Part shown: positions 1 through 6,560 of the stretch, piece by piece
How positions within the stretch are numbered: the first letter of the stretch is position 1
Layout: each line of letters starts with the position of its first letter
Source of the DNA: Bacillota bacterium
GTDB lineage: Bacteria > Bacillota > Clostridia > Peptostreptococcales > Anaerovoracaceae
Length of the DNA: 7,522 nucleotides
NCBI GenBank assembly: GCA_016282655.1
Contig: JAEELK010000035.1
Coordinates: forward strand, 1 to 7,522
Direction: 5' to 3'
Program-made: the position numbers and the translations under genes
The notes under the pieces: generated by a model
Told to the model about the DNA's origin: nothing
Seen by the model: only the letters and a program-made list of their open reading frames with translations
Database searches by the model: none

Positions 1-959
1 ACGAGGCGCCGCCCGCCGTGGTCTCCGTCTTCCTCGGCGACGAGCTGAACGCGGTGCTGGAGGCCATCGAGAGCGACAAGCCCTATCAAGAGGCGACCAA
101 GACCCAGATGAAGCTCGGCGTGGACGTGCTGCCGAACTTCAACAGAGACACCACGGACCGCAACCGCACCTCGCCCTTCGCCTTCACCGGCAACAAGTTT
201 GAGTTCCGCATGCTGGGCTCCGCCAACAGCATCGCCTGCGTCAACATCATGCTGAACACGGCGGTGGCCGAGAGCCTCAAGATCTATGCGGACCACCTGG
301 AGGGCGCGGAGGAGTTCGAAACGACGCTGCACGAGATGATCCAGAAGACCATCAGGGATCACAAGCGCATCATCTTCAACGGCAACGGCTACGACGACAG
401 CTGGATCAAGGAAGCCACCGAGGAGCGCGGCCTGCTCAACTACCGCACCACCGCGGACTGCATGCCGCACCTGCTGGATCAGAAGAACGTGGAGATGCTC
501 ACCTCCCACGGCGTCTTCTCCGAGGAGGAGCTTCGTTCCAGACGCGACATCATGCTGGAGAACTACTGCAAGACCGTGGTCATCGAGGCGAACACCATGG
601 TGACCATGGCCCGCACGCAGATCGCGCCCGCCGTGGAGCGCTATGCGGCTTCCGTGGCCGAATGCGCCAGCGCCAAGCGCGTCCTGGACGCCTCTCTGGC
701 CTGCGGCTACGAGACCGATCTGGTCCGGAAGCTCTCCGTGCTGACCGACCGGATCGCGAGCCGCACCGAGACCCTCGGCAGCGCCCTGATGCATCTGCCG
801 GAGGCGGCGGACATGGTGGAGGAATCCGCCATGATCCGGGACGATATCCTGCCGAAGATGAGCGAGCTGCGGATCGTCTGCGACGAGGCGGAAACGCTCA
901 CGGCAAAAGAATACTGGCCTTATCCCAGCTATGCGGACCTGCTCTTCGGCGTACAGTAG
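1..959 (+). CDS. glnN: Glutamine synthetase type III, C-terminal part (5' end outside window)
   Basis: The reading frame is open from the left edge (first full codon at base 3) to the TAG at 957-959, giving 318 residues, or a little under half of a GSIII protein (family length about 700 residues). The enzyme makes glutamine from glutamate, ammonium and ATP in the cytoplasm. The visible part begins with EAPPAVVSVFLGDEL, a conserved GSIII segment. It then carries the family hallmark NRTSPFAFTGNKFEFRM near 162-212, part of the catalytic barrel and unlike the matching region of GSI or GSII. The remainder is the long helical C-terminal extension typical of GSIII, including the stretch around YCKTVVIEANTMVTMA. 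There is no frameshift, and the C-terminus PYPSYADLLFGVQ looks intact. The GTG at 18 is an internal valine, not a start. The next gene begins 36 bases downstream with no terminator between, so an operon with the ammonium transporter is likely. The family call is firm. Confidence 0.95.
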   Translation, partial: EAPPAVVSVFLGDELNAVLEAIESDKPYQEATKTQMKLGVDVLPNFNRDTTDRNRTSPFAFTGNKFEFRMLGSANSIACVNIMLNTAVAESLKIYADHLEGAEEFETTLHEMIQKTIRDHKRIIFNGNGYDDSWIKEATEERGLLNYRTTADCMPHLLDQKNVEMLTSHGVFSEEELRSRRDIMLENYCKTVVIEANTMVTMARTQIAPAVERYAASVAECASAKRVLDASLACGYETDLVRKLSVLTDRIASRTETLGSALMHLPEAADMVEESAMIRDDILPKMSELRIVCDEAETLTAKEYWPYPSYADLLFGVQ

Positions 960-995
960 AGCGGACGCGGAAATCTAAGATATGAGGAAAGAGAA

Positions 996-2747
996 ATGGT
1001 GATAGATGAGATCGGCAGGATGGCGGCGGAGGCTGCCGTCACAGAGGTGTTCGGCGTCTGGTTCCTGATCGGCGCCGCCTTAGTCTTCTTCATGCAGGCG
1101 GGCTTCGCGATGGTGGAGACCGGCTTCACCCGGGCCAAGAACGCCGGAAACATCATCATGAAGAATCTGATGGACTTCTGCATCGGCACGGTGGTCTTCG
1201 TGCTGCTGGGCTTTGGGCTCATGATGTCCGAGAACTACGTGTTCGGGCTCTTCGGTCTGCCGGACCTGCAGATCCTGAAGGATTTCGGCGGCTTCCTGGC
1301 CGCGGGCAGAGCGCCTTCTTTCGTGTTCAACCTGGTCTTCTGCGCGACGGCGGCGACCATCGTCTCCGGCGCTATGGCAGAGCGGACGCGGCTCTTCTCG
1401 TACCTGATCTACTCCGCCGTCATTTCTCTCTTCGTGTATCCCGTGGAGGCCGGTTGGGTCTGGAACGCGCAGGGCTGGCTCGCGCAGCTCGGCTTCCATG
1501 ATTTCGCCGGTTCCGCGGCCATCCATTCCGCCGGCGGCATCACGGCCCTGATCGGCGCCATGATGGTCGGACCGCGGATCGGGAAATACGGAAAAGGCCA
1601 GGATGGCCGCATCCAAAAGGTCAACGCCATCCCCGGCCACTCCCTCACGCTGGGCGCGCTCGGCTGCTTCATCCTCTGGTTCGGATGGTACGGCTTCAAC
1701 GGCGCGGCGGCCTGGGATTCGCTCTCGCTGGCGGCGATCTTCGTGACCACCACCATCGCGCCGGCGGCGGCCACCTGCACCACCATGGTCTTCACCTGGG
1801 TCAAGACCGGCAAGCCGGACGTCTCCATGTGCCTCAACGCCTCGCTGGCGGGGCTGGTCGCCATCACGGCGGGCTGCGACGCGGTCGGCGCGCTCGGGGC
1901 AGTCATCATCGGCATCCTCTCCGGCATCCTCGTGGTCGTCGCGGTGGAAGGGATCGACCTGAAGCTGCACGTGGACGATCCCGTGGGCGCGGTCGGGGTG
2001 CACCTCGTCAACGGCGTCTGGGGCACGCTCGCCGTGGGTCTGTTTGCGGATCCGGCGGCGCCCGCCGGCCTGCGCGGGCTCCTCTATACCGGAGATCCGG
2101 GGCTGCTGGGCGTCCAGGCGCTGGGCATCGCGGCGATCCTGCTCTGGACCGCCGTGACCATGGGCATCACCTTTGCGATCATTAAAAAGACCGCCGGCCT
2201 GCGCGTCACCGAGGAAGAGGAGATCAAGGGCCTGGACAGCACGGAGCACGGCCTGCCGAGCGCCTACGCGGACTTCCTGCCCGCGGCGGAGCATCTGGAA
2301 GGCTACCCGGAGGCGGTCCCCGTGCCGGGCGACGTTCCCGCGGCGGAAGCGGTGCCGGTGCATCAGGTCACGGCGCTGCGCGCGGACGGCCACAAGTACA
2401 CCAAGGTCGAGATCATCTGCAAGGAATCCCGTTTCGAGGCGCTGAAGGCGGCGATGACGGAGATCGGGATCACCGGCATGACCGTTTCGCACGTGCTGGG
2501 CTGCGGCGTCCAGATGGGCACGCCGGAATACTACCGCGGCGTCCGCCTGGAAGCCAACCTGCTGCCGAAGATCCAGGTGGACATCGTCGTCAGCAAGGTG
2601 CCGGTCCGCAGCGTCATCGAGACCGCCAAAAAGGTGCTCTATACCGGCCACATCGGCGACGGCAAGATCTTCGTCTACGACGTGGAGAACGTGGTGAAGG
2701 TGCGCACCGGAGAGGAGGGCTACGACGCCCTCCAGGACGTGGAATAG
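996..2747 (+). CDS. amt: Ammonium transporter (Amt) fused to a C-terminal PII (GlnK/GlnB-like) domain
   Basis: This is a 583-residue inner-membrane ammonium channel with a built-in nitrogen sensor. Residues about 15-400 form the Amt channel of hydrophobic helices. By alignment from memory with E. coli AmtB, I see the phenylalanine gate (F115), the conserved aspartate (D169 in HDFAGS), the twin pore histidines (H177 in IHSAGG and H336 in VGVHLVNG) and the FNG motif (F234). No signal peptide is obvious. Residues 401-427 are the conserved cytoplasmic Amt tail (EEEEIKGLDSTEHG). A Pro/Ala-rich linker of about 40 residues (428-465) leads to a full PII domain (466-580). That domain has a T-loop at about 504-525 and the nucleotide loop TGHIGDGKIFV at 550-560. 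The tyrosine uridylylated in proteobacterial PII is replaced by L518, while the arginine before it (R514) remains. The ATG at 996 follows GAGGA (984-988) with 7 bases of spacing; the ATG at 1020 has less support. It lies between glnN and asnB, consistent with ammonium uptake feeding glutamine synthesis. Confidence 0.95.
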   Translation: MVIDEIGRMAAEAAVTEVFGVWFLIGAALVFFMQAGFAMVETGFTRAKNAGNIIMKNLMDFCIGTVVFVLLGFGLMMSENYVFGLFGLPDLQILKDFGGFLAAGRAPSFVFNLVFCATAATIVSGAMAERTRLFSYLIYSAVISLFVYPVEAGWVWNAQGWLAQLGFHDFAGSAAIHSAGGITALIGAMMVGPRIGKYGKGQDGRIQKVNAIPGHSLTLGALGCFILWFGWYGFNGAAAWDSLSLAAIFVTTTIAPAAATCTTMVFTWVKTGKPDVSMCLNASLAGLVAITAGCDAVGALGAVIIGILSGILVVVAVEGIDLKLHVDDPVGAVGVHLVNGVWGTLAVGLFADPAAPAGLRGLLYTGDPGLLGVQALGIAAILLWTAVTMGITFAIIKKTAGLRVTEEEEIKGLDSTEHGLPSAYADFLPAAEHLEGYPEAVPVPGDVPAAEAVPVHQVTALRADGHKYTKVEIICKESRFEALKAAMTEIGITGMTVSHVLGCGVQMGTPEYYRGVRLEANLLPKIQVDIVVSKVPVRSVIETAKKVLYTGHIGDGKIFVYDVENVVKVRTGEEGYDALQDVE

Positions 2748-2762
2748 CGAAGGGAAAAGGCA

Positions 2763-4346
2763 ATGTGTTCTATCATGGGTTACTGCGGCAGCGGCGCGGA
2801 TCCGGCCGCCTTTCAGGAAGGCTTCGTGCGCACCGTCTCGCGCGGTCCGGACGAGAGCCGGATCGTGGACACCGGCAAGGGCCTGCTCGGCTTTCACCGG
2901 CTGGCGATCATGGGCCTGACGCCCTCCGGCATGCAGCCGTTCGCGCTGGACGGCGACTACGCGGTCTGCAACGGGGAGCTCTACGGCTTTGAGACGCAGC
3001 GGGAAGCGCTGAAAGAGAAAGGCTATCGCTTCGAAAGCGACAGCGACTGCGAGATCCTGCTCCCGCTCTACAAAGAATACGGCGTCGGACTCTTCTCCAT
3101 GCTGGACGCGGAGTTCGCCTGCATCCTCTACGATGGAACGGCAGGACAATTCATCGCCGCGCGCGACCCCATCGGCATCCGCCCGCTCTATTACGGCTAC
3201 GACGCGAAGGGAGCGATCCTCTTCGCCAGCGAGCCGAAGAACCTGACGGGCCTGGCGGAGCACATCCTGCCCTTCCCGCCCGGCCACTACTGGAAGGACG
3301 GCGTTTTCACCCCCTACTGCGACATCGCGCGCGTGGAAGCGGTCTGCCATGACGATCTGGAGACCGCCTGCGCAAAGATCCGGGAGAAGCTCATCGCCGG
3401 CGTGGAAAAGCGTCTGGTCTCTGACTCCAAGCTGGGCTTTCTGCTCTCGGGCGGCCTGGATTCCTCGCTGGTCTGCGCCATCGCGGCACAGCGGAGCGGG
3501 CATCCCATCCACACCTATGCCATCGGCATGAGCGAGGACGCCATAGACCTGAAATACGCGCGGCAGGTGGCGGAGCACATCGGCAGCGATCACCACGAGA
3601 TCTTCATGAGCCCCGAAGAGGTGGTCGCCACCCTGGAAGAGCTCATCCGGCTGCTGGGCACCTTCGACATCACCACCATCCGCGCCAGCATGGGCATGTA
3701 CCTGGTCTGCAAGGCCATCCACGAGCGGAGCGACATCCGCGTGATCCTCACCGGCGAGATCTCCGACGAGCTCTTCGGCTATAAATACACGGATTTCGCG
3801 CCTTCCGCGGAGGCTTTTCAAAAGGAAGCGGAGAAGCGCCTGCGCGAGCTGCACATGTACGATGTGCTGCGGGCGGACCGCTGCATCTCCGTGAACTCGC
3901 TGGAAGCGCGCGTGCCCTTCGGCGACCTGGACTTCGTGCGCTACGTGATGGCGCTGGACCCGGCCATGAAGATGAACCGCTACGGCAAGGGCAAGTACCT
4001 GCTGCGGCACGCCTTTGAAGGGACGGGCCTTCTGCCGGACGAGATCCTCTGGCGCGAGAAGGCGGCCTTCTCCGACGCGGTGGGCCATTCCATGGTGGAC
4101 GACCTCAAGGCCTATGCCGAGACCTGCTACACGGACGCGGGATTCGAGGCGGGCTGTCTGAAATACGGCCACGCGCGGCCCTTCACGAAGGAATCTCTCT
4201 TATATCGCGATATCTTTGAAAAGTACTATCCGGGGCAGTCGGAGATGATCGCGGACTTCTGGATGCCGAACAAAGCATGGGAGGGCTGCGACGTGAACGA
4301 TCCCTCCGCGCGGGTCCTCAGCAACTACGGCGCGAGCGGCGAATAA
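2763..4346 (+). CDS. asnB: Asparagine synthetase, glutamine-hydrolysing (AsnB)
   Basis: This 527-residue cytoplasmic enzyme amidates aspartate to asparagine, using glutamine as nitrogen donor and ATP. The N-terminal half is a class II (Ntn) glutaminase. Its nucleophile C2 follows the initiator Met (MCSIMGYCG), with SRGPDES at 26-32, FHRLAI at 44-49, CNGELYG at 69-75 and SDCE at 94-97. The C-terminal half is the ATP-pyrophosphatase synthetase domain. It shows the PP-loop SGGLDSS (229-235), the GEISDELFG loop (331-339), LEARVPFGDLDF (380-391) and the family C-terminus WMPNKAW...DVNDPSARVLSNYGAS. It is slightly shorter than E. coli AsnB (about 554), with no missing domain. The ATG at 2763 is fixed by the required Cys at position 2 and by GAAGGGA (2749-2755), 7 bases upstream. 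The gap to amt is only 15 bases, so co-transcription is expected. One oddity is Ile333, where the common motif is GEGSDE. Single-domain ATP-pyrophosphatases are excluded by the glutaminase half. Confidence 0.95.
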   Translation: MCSIMGYCGSGADPAAFQEGFVRTVSRGPDESRIVDTGKGLLGFHRLAIMGLTPSGMQPFALDGDYAVCNGELYGFETQREALKEKGYRFESDSDCEILLPLYKEYGVGLFSMLDAEFACILYDGTAGQFIAARDPIGIRPLYYGYDAKGAILFASEPKNLTGLAEHILPFPPGHYWKDGVFTPYCDIARVEAVCHDDLETACAKIREKLIAGVEKRLVSDSKLGFLLSGGLDSSLVCAIAAQRSGHPIHTYAIGMSEDAIDLKYARQVAEHIGSDHHEIFMSPEEVVATLEELIRLLGTFDITTIRASMGMYLVCKAIHERSDIRVILTGEISDELFGYKYTDFAPSAEAFQKEAEKRLRELHMYDVLRADRCISVNSLEARVPFGDLDFVRYVMALDPAMKMNRYGKGKYLLRHAFEGTGLLPDEILWREKAAFSDAVGHSMVDDLKAYAETCYTDAGFEAGCLKYGHARPFTKESLLYRDIFEKYYPGQSEMIADFWMPNKAWEGCDVNDPSARVLSNYGASGE

Positions 4347-4358
4347 AAAAGACAAAAC

Positions 4359-4389
4359 AAAAGCGGGGAGCAGGCGCTCCCCGCTTTTT
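4359..4389. terminator. Bidirectional intrinsic terminator between asnB and glmS
   Basis: A perfect 9-bp stem, GCGGGGAGC (4363-4371) with GCTCCCCGC (4376-4384), closes a 4-base loop, AGGC. It is flanked by an A-tract (4359-4362) and T5 (4385-4389), which extend the stem by A-T pairs. It begins 12 bases after the asnB stop and ends transcription of the plus-strand operon. Read on the minus strand, it is followed by TTTTGTTTTG, so it can also terminate glmS arriving from the right. This sits exactly where two convergent genes would need one shared terminator. Confidence 0.9.
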
Positions 4390-4403
4390 GATGTGACGCG
4401 TGC

Positions 4404-4427
4404 TGCGGCGGGGCGGGCCCCGCCGCA
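4404..4427 (-). other. GC-rich hairpin directly after glmS stop
   Basis: A perfect 10-bp inverted repeat, TGCGGCGGGG (4404-4413) with CCCCGCCGCA (4418-4427), closes the 4-base loop CGGG. It begins 5 bases after the glmS stop codon in the minus direction and has no T-tract of its own on that strand. It probably protects the glmS transcript 3' end or pauses polymerase ahead of the T-tract terminator at 4359-4389. Its independent function is inferred; the pairing itself is seen. Confidence 0.6.
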
Positions 4428-4432
4428 AAGCT

Positions 4433-6277
4433 TTATTCCACGGTGACGGATTTCGCGAGGTTTCTGGGCTTGTCCACGTCCAGGCCTCTCGCGACGGCCA
4501 GGTAGTAGCCGAGCAGCTGCAGGGGAACGACCGCGAGCGTGGCGTAGAAGTGCGGGTCTGTCTTCGGCACGTAGACGGTGAACTGCACCGTGTCCTCCGC
4601 TTCGTAGTGGCCGTAGCTGGTGATGCCGGCCAGATAGCCGCCCCGGCTGCGCACCTCCACCAGATTGCTGACGGTCTTTTCGTAGAGCTCGTTCTGCGTC
4701 ATGACGCCGATCACGAGGACGCCGTCCTCGATGAGGCTGATGGTCCCGTGCTTCAGTTCGCCGGCGGCGTAGGCCTCGCTGTGGATGTAGGAGATCTCCT
4801 TCATCTTCAGGCTGCCCTCGAGGCAGATGGCGTAGTCCAGGCCGCGGCCGATGAAGAAGACGTCGCGTGCGTTGGAGAACTTGGAAGCGAACCACTGGAT
4901 GCGCTCCTTGTTCTCGATCAGCTGTTCCACCTTAGAAGGCAGGGACTGCAGCTCGGCGATCATGGCCGCGAGCGCATCGTCGTCCAGCAGGCCCCGGACG
5001 TGGGCGAAATGCATGGCCAGAAGGTCCATGGCGATCAGCTGGGCGGAGTAGGCTTTGGTGGTCGCGACGGCGATCTCGGGCCCCGCGAGGGTGTAGAAGA
5101 CGTGGTCCGCCTCCCTGGCGATGGAGCTGCCGAGCACGTTGATGACGCCCAGCGTCCGGACGCCGAGCTTCTTGGCTTCCCGCAGCGCGGCCAGGCTGTC
5201 CGCAGTCTCGCCGGACTGGGAGATGACGATGACAAGGCCGTCCGGCTTCAGGATCGGCTTCCGGTAGCGGAACTCCGAAGCCAGCTCCACGCGGACGGGG
5301 ATGCGCGTGAGGTCTTCAAAGACGTACTGCGCGGCCATGCCGACGTGCCAGGCGGAGCCGCAGGCCACGATGGTGATCTCGGAAACGTCCCGCACGATCT
5401 CGTCCGTCAGCCCGGTGGCGCTCAGATCGATGCGGCCTTCCGCGCTGAGGACCGAGTTCATCGTGTCCTGGATGGCCTTCGGCTGCTCGTGGATCTCCTT
5501 CATCATGAAATGCTCATAGCCGCCTTTTTCGGCGCTCTCGGCATCCCATTCGATCTGCGTGGTCTCCTTTTCCACGACGTCGCCGTTCAGGTCGTAGAAG
5601 GTGACCTGCTCGGGCGTGAGCCGGGCCATCTCCAGGTTCTCCATGTAGTAGACGCTGCGGGTGTACTGCAGGATCGCCGGGACGTCGGAGGCGACGAAGG
5701 TCCCCGCGCTGCTGACGCCGACGATCATGGGAGAGTCCTTGCGGGCCACGTAGATCTCGCCGGGGAAATCGCGGAACATGACCGCCAGCGCGTAGGAGCC
5801 CCGGATGCGGACCATGCTCTTGGCCAGGGCGTCTATGGGCCCGACCTTATACTTTTTGTAGTAGTAGTCGACCAGCTTGATGGCGACCTCGGTGTCGGTC
5901 TCGCTGTAGAAGTGGTAGTCGTGCCGCTGCAGCTTTTCTTTCAGCTCCGAGAAGTTCTCGATGATGCCGTTGTGCACCCCGATCACGTTCAGGTCTTCGC
6001 TGATGTGCGGATGGGCGTTGCGCTCGCTGGGCTCGCCGTGGGTGGCCCAGCGGGTGTGGCCGATCCCGCAGCTGCCGGGGAGGGAAAGGCCGCCGTTGGT
6101 CTTTTCCTCCAGGACCTGCAGGCGGCCCTTGGCGCGGACGACCACGGGATCCTGGCTGCCGTCCCGCACGGCGAGGCCGGCGGAGTCGTAGCCGCGGTAT
6201 TCCAGTTTGGCAAGACCCTGCAGCAGGACCGGGGCCGCCTGCATGCTCTCACTTGTAAACCCGACGATGCCACACAT
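4433..6277 (-). CDS. glmS: Glutamine--fructose-6-phosphate aminotransferase (isomerizing)
   Basis: This 614-residue cytoplasmic enzyme converts fructose-6-phosphate and glutamine to glucosamine-6-phosphate and glutamate, the first committed step toward UDP-GlcNAc, peptidoglycan and other amino sugars. Residues 1-240 are the class II glutaminase: nucleophile C2 in MCGIVGF, LEYRGYDSAGLAV (25-37), GHTRWATHGEPSERNAHPH (73-91) and HNGIIEN (102-108). Two SIS sugar-isomerase domains follow, with CGSAWHVG (306-313), SQSGETADSLA (353-363), TTKAYSAQL (406-414), EGSLKMKEISYIHSEAYAAG (487-506) and the terminal NLAKSVTVE. Residues matching E. coli E488, H504 and K603 are all present as E494, H510 and K609. 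I place the start at the ATG at 6277 rather than at an upstream in-frame ATG (6304). The nucleophile must be residue 2 after Met removal, and GGGAGGA (6288-6282) sits 4-5 bases ahead of it. Length matches the family (about 609). It converges on asnB and diverges from guaA. Confidence 0.97.
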   Translation of the reverse strand: MCGIVGFTSESMQAAPVLLQGLAKLEYRGYDSAGLAVRDGSQDPVVVRAKGRLQVLEEKTNGGLSLPGSCGIGHTRWATHGEPSERNAHPHISEDLNVIGVHNGIIENFSELKEKLQRHDYHFYSETDTEVAIKLVDYYYKKYKVGPIDALAKSMVRIRGSYALAVMFRDFPGEIYVARKDSPMIVGVSSAGTFVASDVPAILQYTRSVYYMENLEMARLTPEQVTFYDLNGDVVEKETTQIEWDAESAEKGGYEHFMMKEIHEQPKAIQDTMNSVLSAEGRIDLSATGLTDEIVRDVSEITIVACGSAWHVGMAAQYVFEDLTRIPVRVELASEFRYRKPILKPDGLVIVISQSGETADSLAALREAKKLGVRTLGVINVLGSSIAREADHVFYTLAGPEIAVATTKAYSAQLIAMDLLAMHFAHVRGLLDDDALAAMIAELQSLPSKVEQLIENKERIQWFASKFSNARDVFFIGRGLDYAICLEGSLKMKEISYIHSEAYAAGELKHGTISLIEDGVLVIGVMTQNELYEKTVSNLVEVRSRGGYLAGITSYGHYEAEDTVQFTVYVPKTDPHFYATLAVVPLQLLGYYLAVARGLDVDKPRNLAKSVTVE

Positions 6278-6288
6278 GATATCCTCCC

Positions 6289-6303
6289 TGCCCGAAAAGG
6301 GCA
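6289..6303 (-). other. Small hairpin abutting the glmS ribosome binding site
   Basis: In the minus-strand leader, TGCCC (6303-6299) can pair with GGGCA (6293-6289) around the loop TTTTC. The stem ends directly before the Shine-Dalgarno GGGAGGA (6288-6282), so it does not cover it. It could modestly affect translation initiation or be incidental; five base pairs alone are weak support. Confidence 0.35.
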
Positions 6304-6312
6304 TCCTTTACG

Positions 6313-6362
6313 AAAAAACGTCCATTTCAGGGCGCAATAAGATGCGAAAGCCGAAATGAACG
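6313..6362 (-). terminator. Intrinsic terminator in the glmS leader (candidate attenuator)
   Basis: Read on the minus strand, CGTTCATTTC (6362-6353) pairs with GAAATGGACG (6328-6319) through nine Watson-Crick pairs and one U-G wobble, and is followed at once by T6 (6318-6313). Inside, CGCA (6346-6343) can pair with TGCG (6336-6333) as an inner stem. On the plus strand the wobble becomes a C-A mismatch and no T-tract follows, so the element is oriented with glmS. It lies between the glmS promoter and its start codon, about 15 bases after the expected transcription start. An alternative pairing of GCAAT (6369-6365) with ATTGC (6338-6334) would partly compete with it, but is weaker. The stem and T-tract are seen directly; a regulatory role is inferred. 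Confidence 0.7.
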
Positions 6363-6383
6363 CCATTGCTCAAATACAATGTG

Positions 6384-6413
6384 ATTATAATCCCAGGAAC
6401 GGCAGATTGTCAA
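6384..6413 (-). promoter_or_regulatory. Consensus sigma-A-type promoter for glmS
   Basis: On the minus strand a perfect TTGACA (6413-6408) and a perfect TATAAT (6389-6384) are separated by 18 bases. Transcription would start near 6377, giving a leader of about 100 bases before the glmS ATG. Both hexamers match consensus, so the unregulated initiation rate should be high. That would leave room for control in the leader, where a terminator hairpin follows. Confidence 0.88.
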
Positions 6414-6424
6414 CGAACTTCGGC

Positions 6425-6453
6425 TTGACAAAGCGGCGGGGCTCGGATAAACT
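6425..6453 (+). promoter_or_regulatory. Likely promoter for guaA (plus strand)
   Basis: TTGACA (6425-6430) and TAAACT (6448-6453) are separated by 17 bases. The -35 is perfect and the -10 matches TATAAT at four of six positions, including the important first T-A and last T. Transcription would start near 6460. Its -35 box faces that of the glmS promoter with 11 bases between them, making the inverted repeat TGTCAA-N11-TTGACA. A second guaA promoter further downstream, past the hairpin at 6471-6505, cannot be excluded, but I see no good match there. Confidence 0.65.
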
Positions 6454-6470
6454 AATTCTGTTAGAAGGCA

Positions 6471-6517
6471 AAGACGTCTTCCACAGGTCCCTGTGGAGGC
6501 GTCTTCTTTTTTATTTT
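6471..6517 (+). terminator. Strong intrinsic terminator in the guaA leader (candidate attenuator or small-RNA end)
   Basis: The left arm AAGACG-T-CTTCCACAG (6471-6486) pairs with CTGTGGAGGCGTCTT (6491-6505) around the 4-base loop GTCC. This gives about 15 pairs with one bulged T (6477) and one T-G wobble. C and T6 (6507-6512) follow, then ATTTT. This is a classic plus-strand terminator, yet it lies upstream of guaA and only about 10 bases after the predicted transcription start. GAAGGC (6464-6469) could instead pair with GTCTTC (6501-6506), competing with the base of the stem. The first ten bases of the left arm, AAGACGTCTT, are also a perfect palindrome. The structure is certain from sequence; whether it attenuates guaA, ends a short RNA of about 55 nt, or blocks antisense traffic is open. 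Confidence 0.75.
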
Positions 6518-6560
6518 ATGTTTATGGTATGACGAAGCGGCGTGGCAAGGAGCGGTTCGG

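Noticed and set aside
982..1002. A tiny ORF from the ATG at 982 ahead of amt
   Set aside because: It has six codons and a stop, and no ribosome binding site. It overlaps the Shine-Dalgarno of amt and is probably chance.
1080..4172. A 1030-codon open frame on the minus strand, antisense to amt and asnB
   Set aside because: It runs opposite two clearly recognised genes. Its product is rich in Arg, His, Ala, Asp and Gly with no fold-like motifs, as expected for the antisense frame of GC-rich coding DNA.
6278..6304. An in-frame upstream ATG that would extend GlmS by nine residues
   Set aside because: Class II amidotransferases need the nucleophile Cys directly after the removed Met. The ATG at 6277 gives MCGIVGF and has the good Shine-Dalgarno.
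4400..6340. A 646-codon open frame on the plus strand across glmS
   Set aside because: It is antisense to glmS and low in family-like motifs, with composition typical of a GC-rich shadow frame. It also spans the GC-rich hairpin after glmS.
5989..6366. Leader-peptide candidate starting at the ATG at 6366 in the glmS leader (MAFISAFASYC...)
   Set aside because: It has no clear ribosome binding site and no stop in the leader. It runs far into glmS out of frame, unlike a short attenuation peptide, and no run of a single regulatory amino acid is present.
6278..6380. A glmS ribozyme
   Set aside because: I found no match to the conserved cleavage-site and core sequence, and the leader of about 100 nt is short for it. 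A covariance-model search would settle this.
6454..6560. A purine riboswitch ahead of guaA
   Set aside because: The conserved junction sequences of the purine aptamer are not visible, and there are only about 10 bases between the predicted start and the terminator stem.
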